A stretch of 64,000 bases of DNA, taken from assembly GCF_001625445.1 (NCBI RefSeq), contig NZ_LWHG01000028.1, positions 186,001 through 250,000 on the forward strand. The letters run 5' to 3'. This DNA comes from Haladaptatus sp. R4. GTDB lineage: Archaea; Halobacteriota; Halobacteria; Halobacteriales; Haladaptataceae. Every line of letters begins with the position of its first letter. The first letter of the stretch is position 1. A model generated the notes under the pieces. The model worked only from the letters and a program-made list of their open reading frames with translations. It had not been told where the DNA came from and searched no databases. Shown here in pieces: positions 17,521 through 26,368 of this stretch. The position numbers and the translations under genes are program-made.

Positions 17521-17969
17521 GAGTATCAAAACGGCGGACAATGAAGCGCTCGTCCGGCGGGAGATTCAGCACGTGTGGGACAGCGAAGGCGACCTCGACG
17601 CGATTCCCGACCTCGTGACCGACGACTTCGTCTTTCACAATCCGATGCTCGACGAACCGGCACGCGGCCCCGCCGAGTATCGAGCGTTAGTGGCGGGGTT
17701 CCACGACGCCTTCTCGGGGATGAAACACCACGTCGAGGAGATGCACGCGGTGGACGACGTCGTGGTGACACGGTACAGGACGCGGGCGACGAACGACGGA
17801 GAACTGATGGGTAACGAACCGACGGGGAAGGAGATAGACGTCACCGGTATCGTCGTGGACCACCTGCGGGACGACAAACTGGCGGAACGCTACGTCAACG
17901 ACGACGCGCTGACTGCTCGAACAACTCGGTATCGTCGAACTCCCGCGACGACCTGATCGCTCGGAGTGA
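17521..17969 (+). CDS. SnoaL-like (NTF2-fold) protein, copy 2 (frameshifted end)
   Basis: The ATG at 17521 starts M-S-I-K-T-A-D-N-E-A-L-V-R-R-E-I, colinear with copy 1. It shares V-T-D-D-F-V-F-H, A-E-Y-R-A-L, N-E-P-T-G-K-E-I-D-V-T-G-I-V-V-D. After N-D-D-A-L near 17920 the frame must change to give L-L-E-Q-L-G-I-V-E-L-P, which matches M-L-V-Q-L-G-V-I-E-L-P of copy 1, and then stops at 17969. The two genes are clearly a tandem duplication that has diverged. About 149 residues in the restored frame. Confidence 0.72.
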
Positions 17970-18023
17970 ACCGAACCCGAGCAAACGAACCCCTTTTGGG
18001 CGAACCGTCCCAACCCGAAGCCA

Positions 18024-18795
18024 ATGAACGTACTCGTCGTCGGGGCGGGCGCGATGGGTCGCTGGTTCGCCGAGTCGATACCGGCCGACCTCGCGTTCGC
18101 GACGCGGAGCCGAGGGTGGCGGAGGACGCCGCGAAGGCGGTCGGTGGGCGAGCGGTCGCGCTGGACACCGACGAAACCTTCGACGCTGTCTGTCTCGCCG
18201 TCCCGATACCCGCAGTCGCGGAAGCAATTGTTGACCACGCACCGAAGGCCAAGCGGGCCATCATCGACGTGACGGGCATCATGGCCACCCCGCTCGACGC
18301 GATGGCCGAACACGCACCGGCGTTGGAACGGGTGAGCCTCCACCCGCTCTTCGGTGCCGACACCGCGCCGGGGAACGTCGCGGTCGTGACCGACGAATCC
18401 GGGTCGGTCACCGACACCCTCCTCGCGGCCATCGACTCCCGCGGAAACACGCTGGTCGAGACGACGGCGGCGGAACACGACGACGCGATGACGACGGTGC
18501 AGGCGGGGACGCACGCGGCCATCCTCGCGTTCGCGCTGTCGGCGAATTCGGTTCCCGATGGTCTTCGGACGCCCGTCTACGACGAGTTGTCCGCCCTGGC
18601 GGACCACGTCACCGACGGGGAATCGCGCGTCTACGCCGACATTCAGGCCAGCTTCGACGGCGCGACGGACGTGGCGAACGCCGCCGAGCGACTGGCCGAC
18701 GCCGACCCGGCCGAGTTCGAGCGCCTATATCGGGAAGCGGCGAAGCTCCGCGACGGCAGACGGATCGAGGGAGCGAGACGGAGGCCGACGAATGA
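18024..18795 (+). CDS. tyrA: Prephenate dehydrogenase (frameshifted)
   Basis: The protein should convert prephenate to 4-hydroxyphenylpyruvate, or act on arogenate, on the way to tyrosine. It opens with the NAD-binding M-N-V-L-V-V-G-A-G-A-M-G-R-W-F-A. A base is missing near 18100; the other frame continues D-A-E-P-R-V-A-E-D and carries I-D-V-T-G-I-M, H-P-L-F-G-A-D and the C-terminal helices. A second shift near 18773 is suggested because only then does it stop (E-T-E-A-D-E, 18793-18795), overlapping the ATG of the next gene as ATGA. Length about 256 residues. Together with aroA and aroC it serves aromatic biosynthesis. Confidence 0.82.
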
Positions 18796-20546
18796 ACCCG
18801 GACCAGCGCGAGCAGGTGCTCTCGAATGCCAAGTACCTCCAAGACGTGCGACCCGTGGACCCGGACGAGATCGCGGAGTACGTCGAAGGCACGCCCCATC
18901 CGGCGGTCGTTCGGCAGGTGCTCCGTGAGGAGTTGGAACCGCTCGGGTTCGTGGAGCGCGAGGACGGCACCTTCGAACCCGCCTCGGACGACCCGGTTCG
19001 TCCGGAGTTTCGTGGCGTCGAATCGTTCCCCGAGACGTACGGCAGAAAACTGGAGGACCTGTTGGTCGCGGAGTTCGGTGCGGGCTGGCCGGACGGTGAG
19101 TCGGGCGACGAACTGCGGCGGACGATTCAGCGCCTCAAGGAGGACTACTTCGCGCAAAACCCGGTCGAGTACGATTATCGCGTCGCGCTCGGCTACGCCA
19201 TCTACCACCTGCCGGACTACTACGCCGTGGCGCAGTACGTCCTCTCGGAACTCGCGGGACGAGGGTTGTTGCCCGGAAAACTGCGCGTGCTTGACGTCGG
19301 CGCTGGCGTCGGCGGTCCGGCGCTCGGCCTGCACGATTTCCTCCCGTCCGAGACGTTCGTGGAGTACCACGCCGTCGAACCGAGCGAGGCCGCAGAGGTC
19401 CTCTCGGCGATGCTGGAGGAGACGGGGGAGAACTTCCACCCGACGGTGCACCGCGAGACGGCGGAGGCGTTCGAACCCCCGGAAGGGAGCTTCGACCTCG
19501 TCCTGTTCGGCAACGTGCTGAGCGAACTCGACGACCCGGAAGCGGTCGTCCGGAAGTATCTGGATTTCCTCGCGCCGGACGGGGCGATGGTCGCCATCGC
19601 CCCGGCGGACAAGAACGCCAGTATCGGTCTCCGAGAAGTCGAGCGGAGCGTTTCCGACCGAACGACGGTGTTCTCGCCGACGCTGCGCCTGTGGTCCGGC
19701 GAGGAGCCGAGCGACGACTGCTGGTCGTTCGACGTGAAACCCGAGTTGGCGGTGCCGCCGTTTCAGCGGCGGCTGGACGGCGGAAGCAGCGGAACTGGGA
19801 CGGAAGACGAACCGGCGAGCACGGCGGATGCGGCGAGTGCAGCGGACGGAACGAACGCGACGACCACGACGGACGTCTCGAACCGGGACGGCATCGACGC
19901 CAGCGAGTACGAGTTCGACGCGGACCCGGACGAAGACACGGATTCGCGCGCCGCCGACGTGAGTTCGCGCGGCATCGACGCGAGCGGGTACGACGTGGAC
20001 GGGGCCAAGAGCTCTGGCGACGGCGACGGGTCGGAAAGCGGACCCGACGCCACCGAGGACGGACTCGATGCGGATGCGTACGAATCGAACGGGGTACGGG
20101 AAACCGAGTCGGACTCGTCGCCGAAGGTAGTGACGGCCGACGAACTCGACAGCGACGGCGAGTTCGTCAACGTGGACGTGCAGTACTCACACGTCATCCT
20201 GCGAACCGACGACGTCAGGCGGCGGGAGTTCACGTCGAACCGGTCGGTGTCCGCGAAGATGGCCGAAATGGACCGACACGTCACCGAGCGGGTGAACCTC
20301 GTGGCGGTGAAGCTCAGCCACTCGCTGTCGGAGGAGGGGGAAAATCCGGTGTTCAAAGTGAGCGACGGAAGCGAGTCGGTCGGGAACTTCGCCGTGGTAA
20401 CGAGGGAGACGTCGCTCAATCGAACGCTTCGTGAAGCGGCCTACGGTAGCCTTCTCGCCTTCGAGGACGTGCTAGTGCTCTGGAACGATGACGAAAAATC
20501 GTACAACCTCGTCGTGGACGAGCGGACGGTCGTGGACCGCCGCTAG
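18792..20546 (+). CDS. Rsm22-like small-subunit-associated methyltransferase
   Basis: The 584-residue acidic protein has an N-terminal helical region, then a class I SAM-binding core: L-R-V-L-D-V-G-A-G-V-G-G-P-A-L-G at about 170, and F-D-L-V-L-F-G-N-V-L-S-E-L at about 235. This layout matches the Rsm22 group linked to ribosomal small subunits. Residues about 325-450 are a disordered Ser/Asp/Glu stretch with three repeats of the type G-(I/L)-D-A-(S/D)-x-Y. The last 130 residues form a separate domain (V-N-V-D-V-Q-Y-S-H-V-I-L-R). The start overlaps the end of tyrA, so the two are probably cotranscribed. The target of methylation is unknown. Confidence 0.75.
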   Translation: MNPDQREQVLSNAKYLQDVRPVDPDEIAEYVEGTPHPAVVRQVLREELEPLGFVEREDGTFEPASDDPVRPEFRGVESFPETYGRKLEDLLVAEFGAGWPDGESGDELRRTIQRLKEDYFAQNPVEYDYRVALGYAIYHLPDYYAVAQYVLSELAGRGLLPGKLRVLDVGAGVGGPALGLHDFLPSETFVEYHAVEPSEAAEVLSAMLEETGENFHPTVHRETAEAFEPPEGSFDLVLFGNVLSELDDPEAVVRKYLDFLAPDGAMVAIAPADKNASIGLREVERSVSDRTTVFSPTLRLWSGEEPSDDCWSFDVKPELAVPPFQRRLDGGSSGTGTEDEPASTADAASAADGTNATTTTDVSNRDGIDASEYEFDADPDEDTDSRAADVSSRGIDASGYDVDGAKSSGDGDGSESGPDATEDGLDADAYESNGVRETESDSSPKVVTADELDSDGEFVNVDVQYSHVILRTDDVRRREFTSNRSVSAKMAEMDRHVTERVNLVAVKLSHSLSEEGENPVFKVSDGSESVGNFAVVTRETSLNRTLREAAYGSLLAFEDVLVLWNDDEKSYNLVVDERTVVDRR

Positions 20547-20755
20547 TTCGCTTCCACGCACTCCCGAACGAAGTTGTAATACGAGCCGAACTTACCCTCG
20601 TCGTTCGGCGACAGCGGTATCCCGTTTTCTGCTAGCAGTTCCACCGTCTTCCGTGGCTCGCACTCGAACCAGATCGACAGCACGTCAACGTTGTGTTGCG
20701 CGTACTCGTAGTTGAGTTCGAGTGTGTGAGCGTCTGTGACATTTCCCTCCGCCAT
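20543..20755 (-). CDS. Small hypothetical protein
   Basis: From the ATG at 20755 the protein has 70 residues (M-A-E-G-N-V-T...C-V-E-A-N). It is acidic, with no membrane segment and two Cys. A TATA-like TTTATG lies about 35 bases upstream at 20788-20793, close to the in-frame ATG at 20794, which I therefore reject as the start. The end overlaps the stop of the Rsm22-like gene by four bases in convergent orientation. No known family is recognised. Confidence 0.5.
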   Translation of the reverse strand: MAEGNVTDAHTLELNYEYAQHNVDVLSIWFECEPRKTVELLAENGIPLSPNDEGKFGSYYNFVRECVEAN

Positions 20756-21069
20756 GTCCGTTTGGATACTGTGAGTGTCAGAGCATAAATCCATGTGGTT
20801 CGTTAACCATCAATACTGTATTATAATATCTCATAAATGCGCCAGTACTAACGAGACACGACAGTAGAGCAAATGATTCCCCGGGTATCGTGGGGTCGTT
20901 CGGTGTGGATACGTTCAGTTATCAGATTTCGAAGATCAAAAACCCTCCCTCGCCACAGTCGTTTCTCCGACGGTTCTGTCCTCTTTTTCCGACGGTTCCG
21001 TCCTGATCGACGGCGGTCTCACTGCGGCCGAGCGGAGTACTTTTGCGTTCCCGTTCCTACCACCACTTC

Positions 21070-21846
21070 ATGGGCGATTCGCTGGAGATTCTTCTGACGA
21101 ACGACGACGGCATCGACAGTCCCGGTATCCGCGCGTTGTACGAGAGCCTACAGGAGGTCGGAAACGTGACCACCGTCGCACCCGCGACGGACCAGAGCGC
21201 GGTCGGGCGGGCGATGTCCTACGAGGTCGAAGTCGAGGAGCACGAAATCGGCTACGCGATCACGGGAACCCCGACCGACTGCGTGGTCGCCGGATTGACC
21301 GAAATCGGGCCGTACCCCGACCTCGTCGTTTCGGGATGTAACAACGGGGCGAACCTCGGGGCCTACGTCCTCGGGCGTTCCGGCACCGTCAGCGCCGCAG
21401 TCGAGGCCGCCTTCTTCGACGTGCCGTCCATCGCCGTCTCGCTTCACGTTCCCAACGACCTCTGGCCCTACGATACGAGCATCGAGGAGTACGACGTGGC
21501 GGCCGACGCCGCGACCTATCTCGCCGAACATGCGCTCGAATCCGGCGTGTTCGAAGGGGCGGAGTACCTGAACGTCAACGCACCCATGCCGAACGGCGAG
21601 TCGGTCCCGATGGAAGTCACGCGACCGTCGCACGTCTACGACATGGACACGACCAACGAGGCGGGCGTCATTACGCTCCACGACCGGACGTGGGAGCAGA
21701 TGAACGACGAGACGCTCCCCGACGCCGAAGGAACCGACCGCCGTGCAGTGTTCGAGGGGAAAGTCAGCGTCTCTCCACTGACCGCACCGCACACGACGCA
21801 TCGACACGAATCGCTAGACGAGTTGGTGACGGAGTACCGTTTCTAG
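21070..21846 (+). CDS. surE: 5'/3'-nucleotidase SurE
   Basis: The approximately 258-residue protein starts M-G-D-S-L-E-I-L-L-T-N-D-D-G-I-D-S-P-G-I, which contains the metal-binding N-D-D-G of SurE. Further signatures are the conserved Ser in P-A-T-D-Q-S-A-V-G, G-T-P-T-D-C-V, and S-G-C-N-N-G-A-N-L-G. SurE is a survival-type phosphatase that removes phosphate from nucleoside monophosphates and short polyphosphates in the cytoplasm. I prefer 21070 to the in-frame ATG at 21043 because the TACTTTTGC run at 21039-21047 looks like its TATA element. It stands alone. Confidence 0.93.
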   Translation: MGDSLEILLTNDDGIDSPGIRALYESLQEVGNVTTVAPATDQSAVGRAMSYEVEVEEHEIGYAITGTPTDCVVAGLTEIGPYPDLVVSGCNNGANLGAYVLGRSGTVSAAVEAAFFDVPSIAVSLHVPNDLWPYDTSIEEYDVAADAATYLAEHALESGVFEGAEYLNVNAPMPNGESVPMEVTRPSHVYDMDTTNEAGVITLHDRTWEQMNDETLPDAEGTDRRAVFEGKVSVSPLTAPHTTHRHESLDELVTEYRF

Positions 21847-21905
21847 CGCCACCGTTTTACCCGCAGAAGCCTAATTTGGCATGATGAGCGGGGGGTGAGA
21901 ATACC

Positions 21906-24245
21906 GTGAGTCGTACCGATATCGATCAACTCGCACTCGACATACTCCCGGTGAACGTCGCGGTTCTCGACGGGGATGGCACGATCATCGCCACGAACGA
22001 GGCGTGGGAGGAGTTCGGCCGAGGAAACGGTCTCACGGACACGACGCTCGACGTCAACTATCTCGACGTGTGTGACGTGGCCGACGACCGGACCGCAGAC
22101 GAGGTAGCGGCAGGTATCCGTGCCATCCTGGCGGGTGACCGATCCGAGTTCAGCCTCGAATATCCGTGCCATTCGCCCGACGAACGCCGGTGGTTCGTGA
22201 TGCGCGCCGTCGACGTGACCGAGGGCGAGGACACGTACGTCGTGGTCGCTCACATGAACGTGACCGAGCGCCACGAACGGGAGTCGGAAGTCGAACGCTA
22301 CGAGATGATCGTCCGCAACGTTCCCGTGATCTTCTTCGTCATCGATACCGACGGGACGTTCCAACTCGCGGAGGGACGCGGGGTGGAGACCGCAGGATTG
22401 GACTCCGAGGAACTCGTCGGCCAATCGATCGACGACCGATACGAGGACCACCCCGACATCCTCGAAAACTGCCGTCGTGCGCTCTCGGGCGAGTTGGTGT
22501 GTGCGACCAGCGAAATGGAGGGTACGATCTACGACATCGTGTATCAACCCGTGTTCGACGCGGCGGGGGCGGTCGAACGCGTTATCGGCGTTGCGACGGA
22601 CGTAACCCGACGGAAACGACACGAAGACGCCCTCGCCGCGCTCTCGGACGTCACGCGGGAACTGTTGGATTCGGAAACGTCGGACGAAGTGTGTACCGTC
22701 GCTGTCGAGGCGGCCGAGCGGTCGTTACACCTTCCGAAGACGACCATCGCGCTGTACGACGACTCCACGGGCGCGCTCCTCCCGGAGGCGGAGACGAGCG
22801 ATGGTGGCCCGCTGCCGGACGAGGTGTTGGACGGGGACGGCATCGCGTGGACCTCGTTTACCGAGAACGAGGCCCGTTTCGACGGCGAACTGGTTTCGCT
22901 GCCGCTCGGGACACACGGGGTGTTCATAACGTCGATCACCGGCGACGCGGCGCTCGATATCGCCGAACTCTGTGCCGCCGCCGTCGAGTCGGCCCTCGGG
23001 CGGGCAAAGCGCCAGCGTCGACTGCAGGAACAGGAGACGACGCTCCGCCGACAGAACGCGGCGCTCGAACGACTCAACGAACTGAACGAAGGGATTCGGC
23101 GCATCGACCGGGCGCTCGTGGAGGCGAGAACGCGGGAGGAAATCGAAGTCGCCGTCTGTAGCCGCCTGACCAGTGGCGGACCGTATCGGTTCGCCTGGAT
23201 CGGGATGGATGATCCGGCGACGGCAACCGTCGTTCCACACGAATCGGCGGGCGTCGAACGGGGATACCTCGACGCGATTACCATCAACACGAACGACGAA
23301 ACGGCCGACCCCGCGGGGACCGCGCTTCGAACCGGGCGCGCACAGGTCGTTCAGGACGTCCTCCGTGGATCGCTCTCCGAACAGTGGCAGAGCGAGGCGC
23401 TGAAACGAGGATACCGGTCGTCCTGTGCGCTCCCGCTCCGCTACGGTGACGCGGTGTACGGCGTGCTTTCGGTCTACTCGGACCAGCCACGGACGTTCGA
23501 CGAACTGGAACGGGCCGTCCTCGAAGACGTGAGCCAAACGATCGCGTACGCGATCAACGCCGTCGAGACGAAAAAGGCGTTGACGAGCGGCGAGGTCGTC
23601 GAACTCGAATTCGAAATCGGCGACCCCGGAGTGTTCTTCGTGGAACTCGCGACGGAGTTGGATTGCCGCGTCGAATTCACGGGTATCGTCTCGACGTCGG
23701 ACGGCACGGTGACGACGTTCTTTACCGTCCGCGACGTCCCGGCCGACGACGTGTCGACCGTCGCGGCCCAATCGCTTGAAGTGATCGACATAGAGCAGGT
23801 GAGTAGCCGAAACGGCGCGTCGCTGTTCGCCGCGACGCTGACGGATTCGAGTTTCATCGGGACGCTCCTCGACCACGGTGCGGTTCCCGAGGCGTTCGTG
23901 GTCGGTCCCCTTCCCGGAACCATGGTCGTCAGGCTCCCGACGAACGCGGACGTTCGGACGTTCGTCGAGGTACTCAAAACACGGTTCCCCGACGTCACCC
24001 TTCGAAGTCGGCGACATCGGGAGAAGCCGGTCGTGTCCGACGACCTGAATACCACGCTCGCGGAGACGCTGACCGACCGCCAGCGGGAGGTGCTGGAGAC
24101 GGCCTACTACAGCGGCTTCTTCGACTCGCCACGGAAGAGCACGGGTGAGGAGGTCGGTCGGTCGCTCGATATCTCACAGCCGACGTTCCAACACCATCTG
24201 CGAGCGGCCGAACGGAAACTGCTTCAGCGATTGTTACAATCGTAA
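21906..24245 (+). CDS. PAS-PAS-GAF-GAF-Bat-HTH_10 sensor regulator
   Basis: This 779-residue soluble protein combines sensing and DNA binding. Approximate domains: PAS 1-125, PAS 128-245, GAF 250-375, GAF 395-560, bacterio-opsin-activator-associated domain 565-715 and HTH_10 720-776 (L-T-D-R-Q-R-E-V-L-E-T-A-Y-Y-S-G-F-F...S-Q-P-T-F-Q-H-H-L-R). There is no His-kinase or receiver domain, so it should act as a one-component regulator. The start is GTG at 21906. The regulator's GAF-Bat-HTH half is paralogous to the end of the giant protein at 33106. Ligand and target genes are unknown; the tiny genes directly downstream are candidates. Confidence 0.85.
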   Translation: MSRTDIDQLALDILPVNVAVLDGDGTIIATNEAWEEFGRGNGLTDTTLDVNYLDVCDVADDRTADEVAAGIRAILAGDRSEFSLEYPCHSPDERRWFVMRAVDVTEGEDTYVVVAHMNVTERHERESEVERYEMIVRNVPVIFFVIDTDGTFQLAEGRGVETAGLDSEELVGQSIDDRYEDHPDILENCRRALSGELVCATSEMEGTIYDIVYQPVFDAAGAVERVIGVATDVTRRKRHEDALAALSDVTRELLDSETSDEVCTVAVEAAERSLHLPKTTIALYDDSTGALLPEAETSDGGPLPDEVLDGDGIAWTSFTENEARFDGELVSLPLGTHGVFITSITGDAALDIAELCAAAVESALGRAKRQRRLQEQETTLRRQNAALERLNELNEGIRRIDRALVEARTREEIEVAVCSRLTSGGPYRFAWIGMDDPATATVVPHESAGVERGYLDAITINTNDETADPAGTALRTGRAQVVQDVLRGSLSEQWQSEALKRGYRSSCALPLRYGDAVYGVLSVYSDQPRTFDELERAVLEDVSQTIAYAINAVETKKALTSGEVVELEFEIGDPGVFFVELATELDCRVEFTGIVSTSDGTVTTFFTVRDVPADDVSTVAAQSLEVIDIEQVSSRNGASLFAATLTDSSFIGTLLDHGAVPEAFVVGPLPGTMVVRLPTNADVRTFVEVLKTRFPDVTLRSRRHREKPVVSDDLNTTLAETLTDRQREVLETAYYSGFFDSPRKSTGEEVGRSLDISQPTFQHHLRAAERKLLQRLLQS

Positions 24246-24343
24246 CCCGGCGGCGACCGTGTCTAGATAGATAGCCTCCCGCGTAATACCTCACGTTCAA
24301 TCTAGCTGGAAGTGCCTTTACATAGTACACCTTCCGAGCAAGT

Positions 24344-24601
24344 ATGGAAACGGAAGTAAAACGACAACCCTTGCGAGACGACGACCGGCTGAGTCTCGAC
24401 GTGCTTTCGGCGGTAATGGAGAAGGCAGGGTACGAGGACGCGACCGAGTTCTCGACCTGTTTGTACGACGTGATCGATCCGGATGCGCTCGATTCGCTCT
24501 TTCATCGGCAGACGAAAGGAGGCCGTGTCGAGTTCGTGCTCGACGGCTATGAAGTTCGAGTCCACAGCAACGGGTTGGTGGAGGTAACCGAAGAGAACTG
24601 A
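24344..24601 (+). CDS. HalOD1 output-domain protein
   Basis: The 85-residue protein is almost a bare HalOD1 domain: S-L-D-V-L-S-A-V-M-E-K-A at about 18, then L-Y-D-V-I-D-P-D-A-L-D-S-L-F, and the end V-R-V-H-S-N-G-L-V-E-V. It begins 98 bases after the sensor-regulator and is followed at short spacing by a zinc mini-protein and an acidic mini-protein, all on the same strand. Function is unknown. Confidence 0.78.
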   Translation: METEVKRQPLRDDDRLSLDVLSAVMEKAGYEDATEFSTCLYDVIDPDALDSLFHRQTKGGRVEFVLDGYEVRVHSNGLVEVTEEN

Positions 24602-24611
24602 TGGACGAACT

Positions 24612-24794
24612 GTGATAGAACGAAACAAAGCGGTAGGCGACCAGCAAAACTGTGCTGTCTGTGGGGACGCCATCGATATCGAAGCGTGGCATCCGGTTCT
24701 CGCCGACACGGACTCGAACGGAACGCTTCGATTGTATCCGTTCTGTACGCCCGCCTGCCGAAACGAGTGGAATAGACACCGAAACGACCGATAA
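24612..24794 (+). CDS. Small zinc-binding protein (DUF7576-like)
   Basis: The 60-residue protein starts with GTG. It has two metal-binding pairs: C-A-V-C-G near residue 14 and F-C-T-P-A-C near residue 44, a typical treble-clef spacing. The His in W-H-P-V is conserved in related small haloarchaeal proteins. It begins ten bases after the HalOD1 gene. Role unknown; a nucleic-acid or protein adaptor is possible. Confidence 0.65.
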   Translation: MIERNKAVGDQQNCAVCGDAIDIEAWHPVLADTDSNGTLRLYPFCTPACRNEWNRHRNDR

Positions 24795-24800
24795 CAGAGA

Positions 24801-24935
24801 ATGAACGAAACACCCCCCAACGAGATAGAATACAGCGAATACGAGGACGAATACGGTACCGTGGCGATGTTCTACGACCCGGAGAATCACCAGGCGTGGA
24901 TTCGTTCGAGCACGACGGTTTCCGTGCAACGGTAG
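24801..24935 (+). CDS. 44-residue acidic mini-protein (DUF7331-like)
   Basis: The ATG at 24801 opens a 44-codon frame directly after the zinc gene, with six bases between. The product is acidic, with the core Y-G-T-V-A-M-F-Y-D-P-E-N-H-Q-A-W-I-R-S, a pattern found in short haloarchaeal DUF7331-type proteins. The start lies behind AGAG (24797-24800). Function unknown; the tight packing implies cotranscription with 24344 and 24612. Confidence 0.65.
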   Translation: MNETPPNEIEYSEYEDEYGTVAMFYDPENHQAWIRSSTTVSVQR

Positions 24936-24970
24936 CGGCTTTTCTGTGGGTTGATTTCGTGCGTGGATAT

Positions 24971-24978
24971 GAATATAT
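24971..24978 (+). promoter_or_regulatory. TATA box of the cupin gene
   Basis: ATATATAG is centred about 26 bases before the ATG at 25001, the distance expected for a leaderless haloarchaeal transcript. Confidence 0.55.
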
Positions 24979-25000
24979 AGATCGTTGACCATCCTGCGGT

Positions 25001-25729
25001 ATGGATCGAATCGTGTTCGGGCGGACGCTCGTCGACGGAACGCCGGACGATTCCGGGCCGAGGATCGAGGTGGATTCAGACTGCCCGACGTTGGCGAAAC
25101 TCCGCGAAGCGACGGGACCGCTCAGGTCGAACCCGGTGACGGGTGAGTGGGGCGCAGGGCTCGTCTCCGCCGACGAAACCGACGGCGAGTACAGCATCAG
25201 TCTCGGAATCGTTCCCGCCGGTGCTGGCGGCCCGGACGAACACGTCCATCCGAACTGCGCCGAGCGGTTCGTCGTGGTCGAAGGGGAAGTCGTGTTCTCC
25301 GTCGACGGCGAGGACCGAACCCTGACCGCTGGCAACGGCGTGACGGTCTCCCCCGGCACGCCACACACGTTCCGGAACGATTCGGACTCGCTCGCGTCGT
25401 TCACCGTCGAAATCCGCCCGTCGGACCAAACGCGCGGCGTCATCACGACCCTGTTCGGGTTGGCCCACGAGGGAACGGTGCGGGACGACGGCCAGCCAAA
25501 GTTCCTGCGGGGGATGGTGCTCGCCGACTCGACCGCCGAGGACACCTACTTTACCTCGCCACCTCGCCCCGTCATGAAGGTTCTCACGACGATTTTCGCA
25601 CCCATCGGTCGGGCGCTCGGCTATCGAGCCATAGAACCGAAATACGCCGAGGAGTCCTTTTGGCGGGAGCACGTCGAACAACCCGACTGGGACGAAATCG
25701 ACGCAACTCGTTCGACAGCCGACGACTGA
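25001..25729 (+). CDS. Cupin-domain protein
   Basis: The 242-residue protein has a cupin core at about residues 65-140: G-P-D-E-H-V-H-P-N-C-A-E-R-F (metal-binding His/His/Glu), then G-N-G-V-T-V-S-P-G-T-P-H-T-F with the third His. The last 90 residues are a conserved helical extension. Cupins range from dioxygenases to sugar-binding proteins, so no reaction can be assigned. It is a single-gene unit, convergent with the GrpB-family gene. Confidence 0.75.
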   Translation: MDRIVFGRTLVDGTPDDSGPRIEVDSDCPTLAKLREATGPLRSNPVTGEWGAGLVSADETDGEYSISLGIVPAGAGGPDEHVHPNCAERFVVVEGEVVFSVDGEDRTLTAGNGVTVSPGTPHTFRNDSDSLASFTVEIRPSDQTRGVITTLFGLAHEGTVRDDGQPKFLRGMVLADSTAEDTYFTSPPRPVMKVLTTIFAPIGRALGYRAIEPKYAEESFWREHVEQPDWDEIDATRSTADD

Positions 25730-25732
25730 GAA

Positions 25733-26263
25733 TCAGTACGTTCCTTCTTTCCTCGCACGTTCGAGCACGTACCGAACGAACGGCTCTTTCTTCGCCGTGT
25801 ACGTCGCCCTGTCGTCGCCGTGTTCGTCGGCCAACTCCCGCTTCAGTCGGTCGTACTCCGCCGCGACGGGGGGATGGTCCCGGAGATAGTCCCGAAAGAC
25901 GACCGATTCACGATAACAGTCGCTTCCCGCTTCGGTCAGCGAGAGATAGTGGGTTCGCTCCGTCCGCGGACCCTTTGCGAGAAAGGCGCGGTCGGGGACG
26001 CCGTCGTTCGGTCGATACTCGTAGCCGTGGCCCTCCAGCACGGAAACGAGTCGCGCGGCGTGAGACGCGTCCTCGACGACGGCGAGGACGTCGATGATGG
26101 GTTTTGCGACGATGCCCGGAATCGCGGTGCTGCCGACGTGTTCGAACGCGAGAACGTCGTTCCCGGCAACCGAACGAAGCCGTTCGATTTCCGCCTCGTA
26201 CTCCCGTCGCCACTCGTCCCTGTGCGGTTCGAGTTCGACGGTGCCGCGCTCCAGACCGACCAT
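25733..26263 (-). CDS. GrpB family (UPF0157) nucleotidyltransferase-fold protein
   Basis: The 176-residue protein from the ATG at 26263 has the GrpB signature F-E-H-V-G-S-T-A-I-P-G-I-V-A-K-P-I-I-D-V-L, which resembles a nucleotidyltransferase G-S plus D active site. A second conserved stretch is R-T-H-Y-L-S-L. GrpB-like domains also occur fused to dephospho-CoA kinase, but their activity is uncertain. The in-frame upstream ATG at 26302 is less likely, since the conserved region begins right after 26263. Confidence 0.8.
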   Translation of the reverse strand: MVGLERGTVELEPHRDEWRREYEAEIERLRSVAGNDVLAFEHVGSTAIPGIVAKPIIDVLAVVEDASHAARLVSVLEGHGYEYRPNDGVPDRAFLAKGPRTERTHYLSLTEAGSDCYRESVVFRDYLRDHPPVAAEYDRLKRELADEHGDDRATYTAKKEPFVRYVLERARKEGTY

Positions 26264-26368
26264 ACGCTGTCCATGGGTGATCCGGAAAATAAACGTTCGC
26301 ACCGGATTCGATGCTCGCCCGAGCGTGGCTCACGGAATATTTATCCCGAATCGTGACGAATTAGAATC

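Noticed and set aside
16892-17956. Single 354-codon gene spanning both SnoaL-like genes
   Set aside because: In its first half it runs out of frame with the conserved copy 1; only the part from 17521 is in a coding frame.
22725-24017. 430-codon open frame on the minus strand
   Set aside because: It is antisense to the GAF and Bat domains of the 779-residue regulator; basic, low-similarity product.
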